Assembly (NCBI GenBank): GCA_049999725.1
Contig: JBNGIS010038948.1
Span: 1 to 21,678 of the forward strand
Direction: 5' to 3'
DNA length: 21,678 nucleotides
DNA from: Haplomitrium mnioides
Lineage: Eukaryota; Marchantiophyta; Haplomitriopsida; Calobryales
In this document: one piece after another, positions 9,762 to 18,774 of the stretch
How positions within the stretch are numbered: position 1 is the first letter of the stretch
Layout of the letters: the number at the start of each line of letters is the position of its first letter
Made by a program: the position numbers and the translations under genes
The notes under the pieces: generated by a model
Databases searched by the model: none
Seen by the model: the letters and a program-made list of their open reading frames with translations, nothing else
What the model was told of the DNA's origin: nothing

Positions 9762-11839
9762 TGTAGATCTGTGCTCTATTCTGCTGAGAATACCTGTGAA
9801 TGAGAAAGTTGAACCAGAGTCTCTGGCGAATGCAGTTGTTGGGTCAGGGATGCAATTGTCTGTACTTGGTATAGATTGGTGATCGATTTGAATTTTGGTC
9901 GATCACGGACCCATGTTTACATTTTCTGCTTTAAGTAGAAAAATCAAAAACTGAAATGAAAAACAAAAAAGAATTGACTAACTATGAGTCGATCGGTATG
10001 TACACCAAGAAAGGAAATAAAAAATTGATATTGCTAATGGATGAAGAAACTGCCCTGTATAAGTATGTATCTATTGCTTCTGATGTGCTGGTAGCATGTC
10101 CTCCCATAGCTTCCTTGTGTGTCCTCCCAGAGTTAAAACAAAGCCTAGCCCTTGATCGTTGTGGTGCCTCTCTGCAATACTGATTCAATGAAGAAAGGAA
10201 AAGTAACAGTTGCAAGTATGGCCAGATAGGAGTTGGGCTTCTAGAGGTTACGGGAGTCATCGTATCTTGTTAGGATGATTTGCCTGTAGTCTATGTCAGA
10301 AGTATTTCATAATCAAATAGTACGTCTCTTGTGAGGGATAGATTTTTCCAGAGAAGAAGAAAAGAATCAATCGAAGATAATCAAGAGATAGGTTGAGAAA
10401 GTTGAACCGCAAAGTTTTGGAACATAAAATAAGAGATCTTTAAGTGCCAAGATGCAGTGTTGCCTTTCCGTTGAATGTTGATATAGCGTTGTGTAGTTGT
10501 CTATGTGAAGGTATCTTTCACTGAAAGTATCTCTGGCTGAGTCTTTCATTGCTGCACAGACAAGCGAGTTGAGCTTTTGCACAGGTTTGTGTTCCTTGTG
10601 CCTGGTGTCTTCCCTTGCTTGATGGTGCTCATGTTGTGAGGGACAGTAGAGAACCAAAACAGTAACAAGATAATACCAGAAACTGAGAAGGAAAGAACAA
10701 TAGGANNNNNNNNNNNNNNNNNNNNNNNNNNNNNNNNNNNNNNNNNNNNNNNNNNNNNNNNNNNNNNNNNNNNNNNNNNNNNNNNNNNNNNNNNNNNNNN
10801 NNNNNTCAATGTTAGAAACGAACAAATGAAGGTAAGATGAAAAAGTCTAGTGTAGAGGTTCGTATACTGTAGTGTCAAAGAAGAACGGGTGTACACGCTG
10901 GTGTTGTCTCCTATGCTGGATAGTTCTTAACAAAGAAAGTGGAGAAGACAAGAACCTCATGAAGAACCACAAATTGAAATAGTGAAGAGAGATTGCAATG
11001 GAAGCAGAACAAAACAAGAGATTATAACATGATATTTGTTGTTGTCGAAGAGACAACTTCAACTTGTTATAGGCGGGGAACAAAGATAAACAAACAACGA
11101 GGATACAATGCAGGTCAGCCTTGGGCACGCACAGAGTGTTGTAGCGATAAGTCAAGAAAGTAACAAGCCAATGCTTCTCAAATATCGTCGAATAGAGGGA
11201 AACAACAAAAAGAAAAGATCACCAGTGAGGTTGTAGTAGGGAGCTATGTCGTCAAGTGGAGATCAAAAAAAGAGAAAAGTTCTCTAGCCGAGCAATCGTG
11301 AAGTGTTACACAGATGAGCAGAGAGTCGTAAAATAGGAGAGCTAGTATGCCGCCAAGCAAAAGGAGGTAAGAAGTTTGCTGAATAGAGAACGCGATGTCG
11401 TCTGGAAGAGTGGAGCGTCGTCGAGCCGAAGAGCAAAGATGCATAAAATAGGTGAGCAAGAAATTGCCAGGCGAAGCGTCGAGTAAGCGGCGGCTTTGTG
11501 GGTGAGCAAGAGGAGCAACGCGAGTGAGCTAGGGTCATGAAGGTGAGCGCGGCCTAGTTCGTATGGAGAGCTTTTCAAAAGAATAATGAAGAAAGATAAA
11601 AAAAAAATGAATGAAGATGAAGAGCAAGAGATATAGATGCTCAAGAAAAAAGACTTTGCTAGAAAAGTAGCAAAAGAAAAAAAAAATGTTCATGGGAGCA
11701 AAATAATGGAAAAAATCTAGCGCAGAGGTAGAATAGAGTACGCAGGTGTGAGTATGTAGGAGCTTCCTCAAATGTTGGTGCAGCTTGAACGCATGCAAGA
11801 GAGAACAAAAATTTGTAGAGACATTTTGTGTTGATAACG
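9762..11839 (-). other. Copia leader region, unusually long, with assembly gap
   Basis: This is the stretch between the copia LTR and Gag. About 2 kb holds no recognisable protein in any frame. The part 11290-11560 is richer in CG dinucleotides than its surroundings and contains loosely repeated GTCGTAAAATAGG and GCATAAAATAGGTGAGCAAG blocks. It might include foreign sequence, but nothing is identifiable. Short open stretches on the minus strand are Ser/Leu-rich and look like chance. Confidence 0.55.
10706..10805. other. Assembly gap (100 N)
   Basis: Exactly 100 consecutive Ns, the conventional length for a gap of unknown size. Any reading frame crossing it is meaningless. Confidence 0.99.
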
Positions 11840-11947
11840 TGTTATTGCATGAGCACTGTACGCATACACACGGGAGTCTCCAAGATGAATGAGTAGAATA
11901 GATTGTGGATGACTACTTACATAGGGTATATATATGTCCCTATAACA
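11840..11947 (-). repeat. Short (108 bp) 5' LTR of the copia element
   Basis: On the minus strand it begins TGTTATAGGGACATATATAT and ends ATGCAATAACA, giving TG...CA ends. It is followed directly by CGTTATCAACAC, close to CGTTATCAGCAC found just after the LTR at 17270-17444. I have seen this box after the 5' LTR of plant copia elements, and I take it as the primer-binding region. The boundary is inferred from these signals because no second copy is in the window. Confidence 0.65.
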
Positions 11948-12268
11948 CTTTTGAATTTTTTTTTAAGTGAAGTGGTATAAGTCACTTTTAGGGTTGAGAT
12001 TAGAAGTGACTTGTAAGTGATCACTTTTAGGGTTGAAATTAGAAGTGACTTGTAAGTGAAGGAAGGGGGGATTCACCTCCTTCTCTTGTATAAATAGAAG
12101 GGATTCATAGCCCCACTTCTCATTCTAGAGTTCATCTCTTTAGTTGCTTTAATTTTGCTTGCACTCTTGGTCTTAGCTTGGGCCTTGAGTTGCATTTGGT
12201 TGAAGAACTCTATTAGAGTTCACTATGAGTTCTTACTTATCTGGATTTGGTTGTTGATTTCTTTTACA
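11948..12268 (+). repeat. Gypsy LTR, 5' truncated, with 3' end
   Basis: It shares with the LTRs at 2023 and 12610 the 39-bp repeat (two copies, period measured at 11996 and 12035), the TATA box near 12089, CACTTCTCATTCTAGAG, GGTTGAAGAACTCTATT and GAGTTCACTATGAGTTCTTA. It ends TTTTACA. No primer binding site follows, so this is a 3' LTR or solo LTR rather than a 5' LTR. It may be the 3' LTR of gypsy 1, separated by the copia insertion. Its left end is cut by the copia LTR. Confidence 0.8.
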
Positions 12269-12270
12269 AT

Positions 12271-12609
12271 TGTGCTCATTTATGATCATATTATGTTTGA
12301 TTGCGTATTCTGCCCATTAATGATCATGTTATGTTTGATTGTGTAGTATGCCTATTGATGATTATATTAATTTTGATTACATATTGTGCTCATTGATAAT
12401 TATACTATGTTTTTTTGTGTATTGCGCATATTGATGATTATGCTATGTTTGACTACATTATGTGTCCTTTGATGAACATGTTTTGTTTGATTGTGCATTG
12501 CGCTCATTGATACTTATTTTATGTTTGATTGCGTATCAATACTACCCAATGATGATTTTGCTATGTTTGATTGTGTATTGCTTCTATTGATGATTACGTT
12601 ATGTTTTAT
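12271..12609. repeat. 38-bp tandem repeat array, about nine units
   Basis: Units start at 12271, 12309, 12347, 12385, 12423, 12461, 12499, about 12541 and 12579. The rough consensus is TGTGCTCATTGATGATTATG followed by TTATGTTTGATTGTGTAT. Most are 38 bp, and the eighth has a 4-bp insertion. Identity is moderate and there are no unique spacers, so this is a minisatellite and not a CRISPR. It fills exactly the gap between the end of one gypsy LTR and the start of the next. The last unit runs into TGTTGTAATA at 12610. Confidence 0.9.
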
Positions 12610-12979
12610 TGTTGTAATAATACAAGCAAAACGTTGTACTATCTATAAGAAAATAAAGAGGAGTGAAGTAAGTAGTAGAGAGTCACTTTTAAGGTTGATA
12701 AGATTACTTGCTTTCGAGGTCATTTTTAGAGTTGAAATTAGAAGTGACTTGTAAGTGAAGAAAGAGGGATGACACCCTCTTCTCTTGTATAAAAAGAAGA
12801 GCTTCTTAGCCCCACTTCTCATTCTAGAGTTCCTCTCAATTTAGTTTGGCTCTTTGGTTGTCTGGCTTTAGCTAGAACTATTGGATTTTGTTTGCTTATT
12901 GGTTGTGAGTTGCATAACTCTATTGGAGTTATCTTGAAGTTGTGGCTCATTTGGAAGTTGGTCTTTGAGTTCTTTTATA
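12610..12979 (+). repeat. 5' LTR of gypsy element 2
   Basis: It starts TGTTGTAATA and contains AAGAAAATAAAGAGGAGTGA, matching 2023 onward, one copy of the 39-bp unit, a TATA box near 12788 and the conserved leader. It ends just before TGGTATCATAGCC at 12981. It is about 370 bp, shorter than the copy at 2023 mainly because it has fewer 39-bp units. Confidence 0.85.
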
Positions 12980-12980
12980 T

Positions 12981-12993
12981 TGGTATCATAGCC
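12981..12993 (+). other. Primer binding site of gypsy element 2
   Basis: TGGTATCATAGCC matches the plant Met PBS TGGTATCAGAGC with one mismatch and lies directly after the LTR end. Confidence 0.85.
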
Positions 12994-13009
12994 ATGGTTC
13001 TTTTTGGTG

Positions 13010-13850
13010 GAATAGAGAATCAAGAAGCGAGGATGCAAGCAATGCAACATTAAGTTGAACACCTTTCTTGCCTTCTAGAAGTTCAAATGAAAATAGAGAA
13101 GAGGATATATTTTCATGAAGAAGAAAGTCATGTGTGGTTTTCCAAGCCAAAAGCATATGATGGGAAGACAGTTCTTGACGCATATGAGAATTTATTATTC
13201 AATTGCAACAATATTTTGAGGCTACGAGTATAAGAAAAGATGGTGGAAAAATTCTATTTGCTGCAAGTCCATTGGAGCGAAAACTTGGTGGAGATATCAA
13301 ATTGAGCAAGCTCAACATGGATTTGTCACTCAAATTGCTTATTGGTAAGAAGAAGCGGCGAATCTAAGATTTAGGGTTCTTAATACTCCAAAGGTGGCAA
13401 GAGATTGCTTGGCAGAATTAAACAACTTGGTATGGTAAGGAGCTATGTCACGCAATTTTTGAATACCATTATGCAAATTTCTAATATGGATGAGGGAGAA
13501 GCTTTAGACTTTTTTATTCAAGGATTGAAGCCTCACACTAGAATGGAAGTGACAATGTGAGAGCCTTCTCAACTAGAAGAAGCAATGCAAATGGCTGAAC
13601 AATACGACTCGCTACTAGCAACCACCAAAGCTAGGCCACACCCACAACAAGCTTTATCAAATATTTGTTTGTCAGCAAATGAGGCTGTACCTATGGAGAT
13701 TGATGCAGCGTAAAGAGTGGCACTCATCAATGTAGAGCGTGAGCGCCTACACCAAAGTAGAAGATGTTTTACTGGTCGATAGCTTGGTCATATGATTGCA
13801 AATTGCCTATGTTTCCAAGGTTGATCAGGTGCTCTTGTTCAAGCAGCAAC
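13010..13850 (+). pseudogene. Gypsy element 2 Gag with damaged zinc knuckle
   Basis: Homologous to Gag of gypsy 1. The better-preserved half has VRSYVTQFLNTIMQISNMDE, then GEALDFFIQGLKPHTRMEVT, a stop, and LEEAMQMAEQYDSL. A zinc knuckle follows at about 13765-13806, reading CFTGR, stop, LGHMIANC. The second Cys of CX2CX4HX4C is replaced by Gly and a stop lies inside. The N-terminal half (13010-13430) is split among frames. The acidic and coiled Gag features resemble chromovirus Gag. Confidence 0.8.
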
Positions 13851-13879
13851 TATTGAAGAAGAAAATCAGAGAGAACAAC

Positions 13880-15480
13880 CGACCTCAATAAAGATAGTTG
13901 AGTGGTTTATTGAGAGCTTGATTAGTTCTAATGGAATGAAAAGCTCAACAAGAATTGGAAGCACCTTGTTCTATCTAGACTGTATGGTTGATGATCATTC
14001 TTGTAAAATGTTGGTAGATTGTTGAAGTTTTGAAAATTTCATGTTATTACGTTTTGCAAAGAAAATCAAAGCTAAAACTTTGCCTATCAAGGGAAGTTTT
14101 GCAACCATAGTCGATGGCCAAAAACATGAAGTAATCTACTCACACTAGCCATTTCTTCCAAGTATTGGTAAAGAGCATGATGAATCTATGGATTTTGTTA
14201 TTGCACCTGTATAATATGACATTATTTTGGGCTTGCATTGGCTTGAAGATCAATTCGCTCAAGTTGATTGGGAAAAAAAACAAATTCAAGTTACTTTACA
14301 ATGAAAGCAATTATTTTTAGAGCATCCAACACTGTTGGTGAAGAGGCCCAAATCAGTTCAACATAATGTTTTGATGGAGAAAGAGTTGTCTATTTTCGCT
14401 ATATGGATCAAGTCTATCGTAGACTTGAATAAAGAAGGAGGGAAATATGTACTGACCTCAATGATTGATGATATTTTGAAGGAGTTTTTAGATGTATTTC
14501 CGGATGATTTGCCAAAAATGTTGCCAGATGATCGTGGAATGTCGTTTCTGATTGAGTTGATACTAAGAAATACTCTGTATAATTAGCCTATATACCGGTT
14601 ATTGCCACAAGAGTTGGAAGAGCTTTGCAAGACCTTGATGGATCTTTTGGAGAAGGATTTCATTCAATATAGTACTTCTTCTTGGGGAGCACTGGTATTC
14701 TTTGTACCAAAAAAAGATGGTGGATTTAGTTTTTGTACTGAATATCGCAGTTTGAACAATCAAACATTAAAGAATGGTTATCTTTTACGACATATTGATG
14801 ATTTGTTGGATCAATTGAGTGGCATGTGATTTTCTAAGTTGGATCTTTGAAGTGCATATTGGAAAATTCCTATCAAGCCCAGTGATGTACCTAAGACAGC
14901 TTTTGATACGAGGTATGGACATTTTGAGTGGAAGGCCCTTACATTTAGTCTTGCTAATGCTCCGACCATGCTCATAGATGTTATTAGATATTATGGGCTA
15001 TTAGATAAGTCAGCTTTGGTGTTGTGCGATTGGAAGTTTTTTTTGCAAGAGATCCAATTGCAAATTTTGGAAGCAAGAGTTTTCTTACCTAGTGCACAAG
15101 GTGTATGTGGATGGTATCAAGATAGAAGAAGAGAAAATTAAAGCTATCACAAAGTGGCCAACTCAAACATAAGAAAAGGAAATTAGAGCCTTCAATGAAT
15201 TGGCAAGCTTCTACCAATAATTCATCTATTGTTATGCGCATATTGCTGCACCACTTGCAGATCTGCTAGGCGAAGAGGTCAAGTTTCAACGAACCGCCAA
15301 AGAGAAAGCGGCATTTCAACAGCTCAAGGATGTAGTCTCTTCTCGTCCTATTCTACAACCATATGGTCTAAAGGCACATTGTATAGTTGATTTTGATCCT
15401 TCTAATTTTGCTATTGGAGTAGTTTTGCAGCAACAGTTTGAAGATGAACTTCATCAAATTGCCTTCATGTCACGTCGATT
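13880..15480 (+). pseudogene. Gypsy element 2 protease, RT and RNase H, broken
   Basis: Protease: MLVD, Cys, stop, SFENFM at about 14010, where gypsy 1 has LVDSGSFENFM, so the active-site triplet is damaged. DIILGLHWLEDQ follows. RT: the open stretches 14335-14586 and 14602-14829 give EFLDVFPDDLP, DFIQYSTSSWGALVFFVPKK, DGGFSFCTEYRSLN and HIDDLLDQLSGM. SKLDL, KTAFDTRYGHFEWK and ANAPT follow. After about 15030 the sequence jumps to the CDWKF region, so the roughly 100 bp with the LDDILIFS catalytic box are deleted. RNase H begins DFDPSNFAIGVVLQQQ near 15390, then IAFMSRRLN. Confidence 0.88.
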
Positions 15481-16096
15481 AAATGTTGCAAGAGATGTTG
15501 ATTTATTTTGCAAAAGATCGAGAGCAACTGGCAATGGTTTATGCTACCAAAGTATAGAGACATTATATTTAAGGAAGACTTGTGCTTATACGCACTGATT
15601 ACAAGCCATTTCTACAAGAAATCCATTTGGAAAATATGACAAGTCGCCATCACCGATAGGTAGATCAATTGCAACTCTTTGATATCAAGCTAGAGTTCAA
15701 TCTTGGAAGGTTTCACACCATTCTTAATGCACTATCACAAAGGTATGATCATCAAGTTAATACAATGGAGGCGAGCAACATTAGCATCTTACACTTGAAT
15801 GAGTCAACTAGTAGGAGTTATCATCAAAAACTACAAGAAGATGTTTTTTTAGTCTTGTTTAGGCACGATTGGCTGTCAAAGATAGTGAGTATCATTCTTT
15901 TTCCATTCGAGACAGTACTCTCTATCGAGGCCATCAAATGTATGCTTCACAAGATGATACGTTTTGAATGGACCGTTTACAAAAAGCGCACTACATTCCT
16001 ATCTTTAGGCATTTTGGAGTAGATACAACTACATAGTTGTTTCAGCACACTTGGTGATGACTTAACTTGGCTTGAGATGTTTGTGATTTTATTCAT
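15481..16096 (+). pseudogene. Gypsy element 2 RNase H end and linker to integrase
   Basis: After a frameshift near 15490 come pieces of RNase H (TLYLRKTCAY region) and then the open stretch 15669-16022. This has QLFDIKLEFNLGRFHTILNA, LSQRYDHQVNTMEASNISIL and the linker before the integrase zinc finger. The RNase H to linker segment is the part also present at 1690-2022. The N-terminal integrase His-His-Cys-Cys residues start here, and the CESC of the finger is at about 16097. Confidence 0.8.
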
Positions 16097-16822
16097 TTGT
16101 GTGAAAGTTGTCAACAAAAACAAGCTTCGAATAAAAAACCAACAAGACTTCTTCAACCATTACCAATTCCTATTGCTCGTTGGGAATATGTAAGTTTGGA
16201 TCTTGTCACTTCATTTCCAACTATGCCTCGTGAGTTTACTACCATTGTGGTGTTTGTGGACAAGCTTAGCAGGCAGATTCGCTTAACACTAACAATGGAT
16301 ACAAAAGATGCTACACAATTAGCAAAAATTTACTTTGATACTATCTTTTGTCATCATGGAATGCCCAAGGTGTTAATATCCAATAGGGATTTGTGTTTCA
16401 TCGGAAAGTTTTGGTGAGAGTTGTTCAAACTTTTGGGCACCAAACTCTCTATGTTTACTGCTTATCATCCTCAAACAGGTGGGCAAATAGAGCGCACTAA
16501 TCGCACTCTGGAGGATATGCTTTGCATCTTCATCAGTGTTCATCATACTGATTGGGATAGTTTCTCATCGGTTGTGGAGTTTGTCTACAACAACTCCAAA
16601 CAAACAAGTACTAGGTTTTCTCCTTTCTTTCTTAATTTGGGTCAACATCCTTTTATTCTCGATGGTTTGCTTTCTACTTCTTTATCCAATGTTCCAAGTA
16701 TTTCTACTTTTTTGTCTTGTTTATCTTTTTCCTTGCAAGATGTTCGTAACCATCTTATTGTTGCTCAAAATTGGCAAAAAAATATGTCGATAGTCATCGT
16801 CGTGATTGCTCTTGTGTTTTAG
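16097..16822 (+). pseudogene. Gypsy element 2 integrase core, nearly intact
   Basis: MCESCQQKQASNKKPTRLLQ is the Cys pair of the zinc finger. The catalytic core has WEYVSLDLVTSFP (first Asp), FVDKLSRQIRL, FCHHGMPKVLISNRD (second Asp) and then, after a single TGA at about 16415-16420, ELFKLLGTKLSMFTAYHPQT and GGQIERTNRTLEDML (Glu of the DD35E triad). The FVYNNSKQTSTRFSPFFLNL and PFILDGLL segments follow. All three catalytic residues remain. This is the best-preserved part of any element in the window. Confidence 0.93.
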
Positions 16823-17269
16823 ATGACTGAGCTATGTTTCTACTTACAATCTCCTATTGTCTTTAGATACTCAAGTCTGTAAGTTATCTTCTATTTGGAT
16901 TGGTCATTTCTCTATTTCTCAGGTTATTTCTTCTGTTGCTTATAAACTCAACCTTTCTTTTTATATGAAGATTTATAATATGTTTCATGTCTCTAAACTT
17001 AAGCCTTTTGTTCATAGTCCATCTTCTTTTCCAACTTGTGTTCAACTTTCTCCTCTGGCTATTGTTTTTTATAATCATGAAGAACTTGAAGTGGACTTTA
17101 TTTTTGTGAAAAGAGATATCAAGTGATAGCAACATCTATAAGTTCAATGCAAGACTTTGTGGAAAGGTTATCTACTTCATGATGTTGCTTGAGAACCTTT
17201 TTCAAATCTTAAAAATGCTCAAGAGGCTATTCAAATATTTGAAAGTTACGGCAATGACAATGACGTCAT
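16823..17269 (+). pseudogene. Gypsy element 2 integrase tail with chromodomain
   Basis: 16857-17126 encodes LSSIWIGHFSISQVISSVAY, KLNLS and MKIYNMFHVSKLKPFVHS, the GPY/F module of gypsy integrases. Beyond it, EVDFIFVKRDI is followed by stops and then VQCKTLWKGYLLHDVA, stop, EPFSNLKNAQEAIQIFESYG. This is a chromodomain pattern (WKGY...ATWE) with the Trp codon turned into TGA. It places gypsy 2, and by similarity gypsy 1, among chromoviruses, whose chromodomain directs integration to particular chromatin. Homology ends where the LTR at 17270 begins. Confidence 0.85.
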
Positions 17270-17444
17270 TGTTGTAATATATACTTAACCCTAGTTTACT
17301 ATCTAGTTAGTTAACTTAACCTTAGTTAAGTTAAGAGGTAGTTATATCCTTACCTCTTTGTATATTGAAGATATAGAGATATTAATATATACATGTAAGT
17401 AGTTTTGGAGGAGAGAATATAATCGTGGCATATATTATATGACA
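17270..17444 (+). repeat. Left LTR of compact element
   Basis: Starts TGTTGTAATA and ends near ATATGACA before CGTTATCAGCACG. It contains AT-rich palindromic TTAACTTAACC/GGTTAAGTTAA-like sequence and an AACCCTAG telo-box motif. It inserts into the gypsy 2 chromodomain tail after GACGTCAT. Confidence 0.8.
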
Positions 17445-18145
17445 CGTTATCAGCACGTACAGCCTCTAAGAAAATTGCATTTTCTATAAAATAAAATAAA
17501 AATCATTCATATTTATATTATAATTAATATACAATATTAAATTTTTATTTTCAAGATACAAAAATACATTGCGGGAGTGTATTTTCGAAGAAATTTTGCA
17601 TCCTTGAAGATTGAATTTTATACTATCCTATAGTAACGATTGAAGACTATAGATGGCATTCGACATTTGATCGAACTGATCTTGATGAAACAAGAAGTAA
17701 AGCAACATTGACATTTTTGGTATCAGTAGTGCATTTCACGATGAGCAAGTCCACTAGATTGAAGGAGTATCTGGAACTTCTTTGGAGTTTGCTGCAAATA
17801 TCTTAAGATTGAAGATCCTCACTATCTCTTAAGATGCCTATTTTTTTTTCTGCATAGAAACAAACTGAATTAAATTCAATATTAGAAATTTTCTTGATCT
17901 AATCAATGAATACATACGATTTGCAGCATGCATTCTTTAAAGAGCAACATACCAGCGATTCAGGGGGAGCCTATTCCACCCATATATTCGTCAACAACAC
18001 CAGAGAAATCCAACCAAGGATCCTTCCTTATACTCTGAATACAATGTCACTTTGCGCCATGCCAACTTCCTTCGAAGTATCACTCGCAGCTTCCTACTAA
18101 GCTTTCAGAATTGCATATTACGCTCGTGATGGGGTATTTGGCATT
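17445..18145 (+). other. Interior of compact LTR element, unassigned part
   Basis: About 700 bp between the left LTR and the MYB fragment. A short open stretch at 17906-18097 (DLQHAFFKEQHTSDSGGAYS) faintly recalls the tail after copia RNase H, which would make the element a copia deletion derivative, but this is weak. TGGTATCAGTAG at about 17719 is PBS-like. Otherwise nothing is recognised. Confidence 0.45.
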
Positions 18146-18364
18146 CAGCGAGAAGAAAGGCATGAAGAAGAGCATTTGATCATCACATTGCAGTCTCTTC
18201 TCGACAATAGGTGATCCTTGATAGCTCGGCGATTTCCTGGTCGAACAGATACTAATATTACAAACCACTGGAACAGATTATATGAAGCAAAAACTGAAGA
18301 AATTGGGCATCGATCCCTCCAGGAACCAATCTATGATCACGCTTCAGATTTCTCGCCATTGATT
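18146..18364 (+). pseudogene. R2R3-MYB third-repeat fragment inside LTR element
   Basis: Translation from 18164 reads EEEHLIITLQSLLDNR, stop, SLIARRFPGRTDTNITNHWN. Plant MYB R3 repeats read EEEDLIIxLHxLLGNRWSLI followed by AGRLPGRTDNEIKNYWN, so the fit is residue by residue, with the central Trp codon TGG changed to TGA. After a +1 shift, KLKKLGIDPSRNQ resembles the conserved LKKKLxxMGIDPxTH stretch that follows R3 in this family. The bHLH-binding pattern is broken (His and Thr replace acidic and basic positions). The first repeat, R2, and the activation domain are not present. It is a captured and decayed transcription factor piece. Confidence 0.82.
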
Positions 18365-18764
18365 TTTTTTCTTCTTCGACCGGTTTTCTTCATTTTTCGA
18401 CTGCACCTCCTTCACGAACGCGCCGCGCGAGAAAACCTAGTTTCTAAATGAAAACCTAAATTTTAAAAATCTTGTTTAGTAAAAAAAAAGTATAGAAATT
18501 TTAAAAATTTATGTTTATATTTTTCTTTTTCTTTAGGTATTTCATCCCCTTCTACAATATCTATAGAATAAACTTTTACATCATTTTAAAAAAAATTATT
18601 TATTTTTTTTAGATGACCCCTCTTATATGTAAGGGTTGTGGAGCTCTTTCCCTTGGAGATAAAAGAAGGGTTTTAATGAGACCAAACCCAAAAATAGACG
18701 GGGCTCATACTAGGGTTAGCACTTGTTTTCTGTTGTGATTGATGTGTTTTTTCCATACATCGAT
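18365..18764 (+). other. Interior of compact LTR element, 3' part
   Basis: AT-rich sequence with T and A runs (18480-18610) and no recognisable protein. A C/G-richer patch at 18380-18440 includes CGCGCCGCGCGAG. It may be untranslated host-gene or element sequence. It ends at the polypurine tract. Confidence 0.5.
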
Positions 18765-18774
18765 CAAGGGGGAG

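Larger units (their letters stand above)
4810..11947 (-). mobile_element. Degenerate Ty1/copia retrotransposon, 3' truncated
   Basis: Read on the minus strand the order is 5' LTR (11947-11840), leader, Gag (9761), zinc knuckle, protease, integrase, RT and RNase H (ending about 4810). This is the copia order, with integrase before RT. Integrase to RNase H lies mostly in one reading frame, zinc knuckle and protease in a second, and Gag in a third, so there are few net frameshifts but many in-frame stops. No copy of the 108-bp LTR is seen near 4810, so the 3' end is lost. It sits next to the broken gypsy 1 on the left and a gypsy LTR on the right, suggesting nesting followed by deletion. Confidence 0.88.
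12610..17269 (+). mobile_element. Gypsy element 2 (chromovirus), lacking 3' LTR
   Basis: LTR, PBS, Gag, PR, RT, RNase H, integrase and chromodomain occur in standard Ty3/gypsy order. The element is closely related to gypsy 1, and the two share LTR and coding blocks. The 3' end is interrupted by the compact LTR element at 17270. Neither the polypurine tract nor a 3' LTR reappears to the right, so that part is deleted or outside the window. Confidence 0.88.

Noticed and set aside
10367-10896. Frames spanning the N run
   Set aside because: They cross an assembly gap of unknown size, so continuity cannot be trusted.
11244-11798. Overlapping minus-strand frames rich in Ser, Leu and Phe
   Set aside because: Several frames are open at once in biased sequence, with no protein signature; they lie in the copia leader.
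12271-12609. Possible CRISPR array (regular 38-bp period)
   Set aside because: The repeats are contiguous with no unique spacers, are degenerate, and the DNA is plant nuclear. It is a minisatellite.
12155-12754. Leu/Ile/Val-rich open frames suggesting small membrane proteins
   Set aside because: They are translations of the gypsy LTR and the AT-rich 38-bp repeats, change with each repeat copy, and have no family similarity.
16884-17135. Minus-strand basic open frame
   Set aside because: It is antisense to the GPY/F integrase module of gypsy 2.
17719-17730. TGGTATCAGTAG as the primer binding site of the compact LTR element
   Set aside because: It lies about 275 bp inside the left LTR boundary supported by the GTTATCAGCACG box. 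The right LTR is truncated, so a longer LTR cannot be excluded, but it is not needed.
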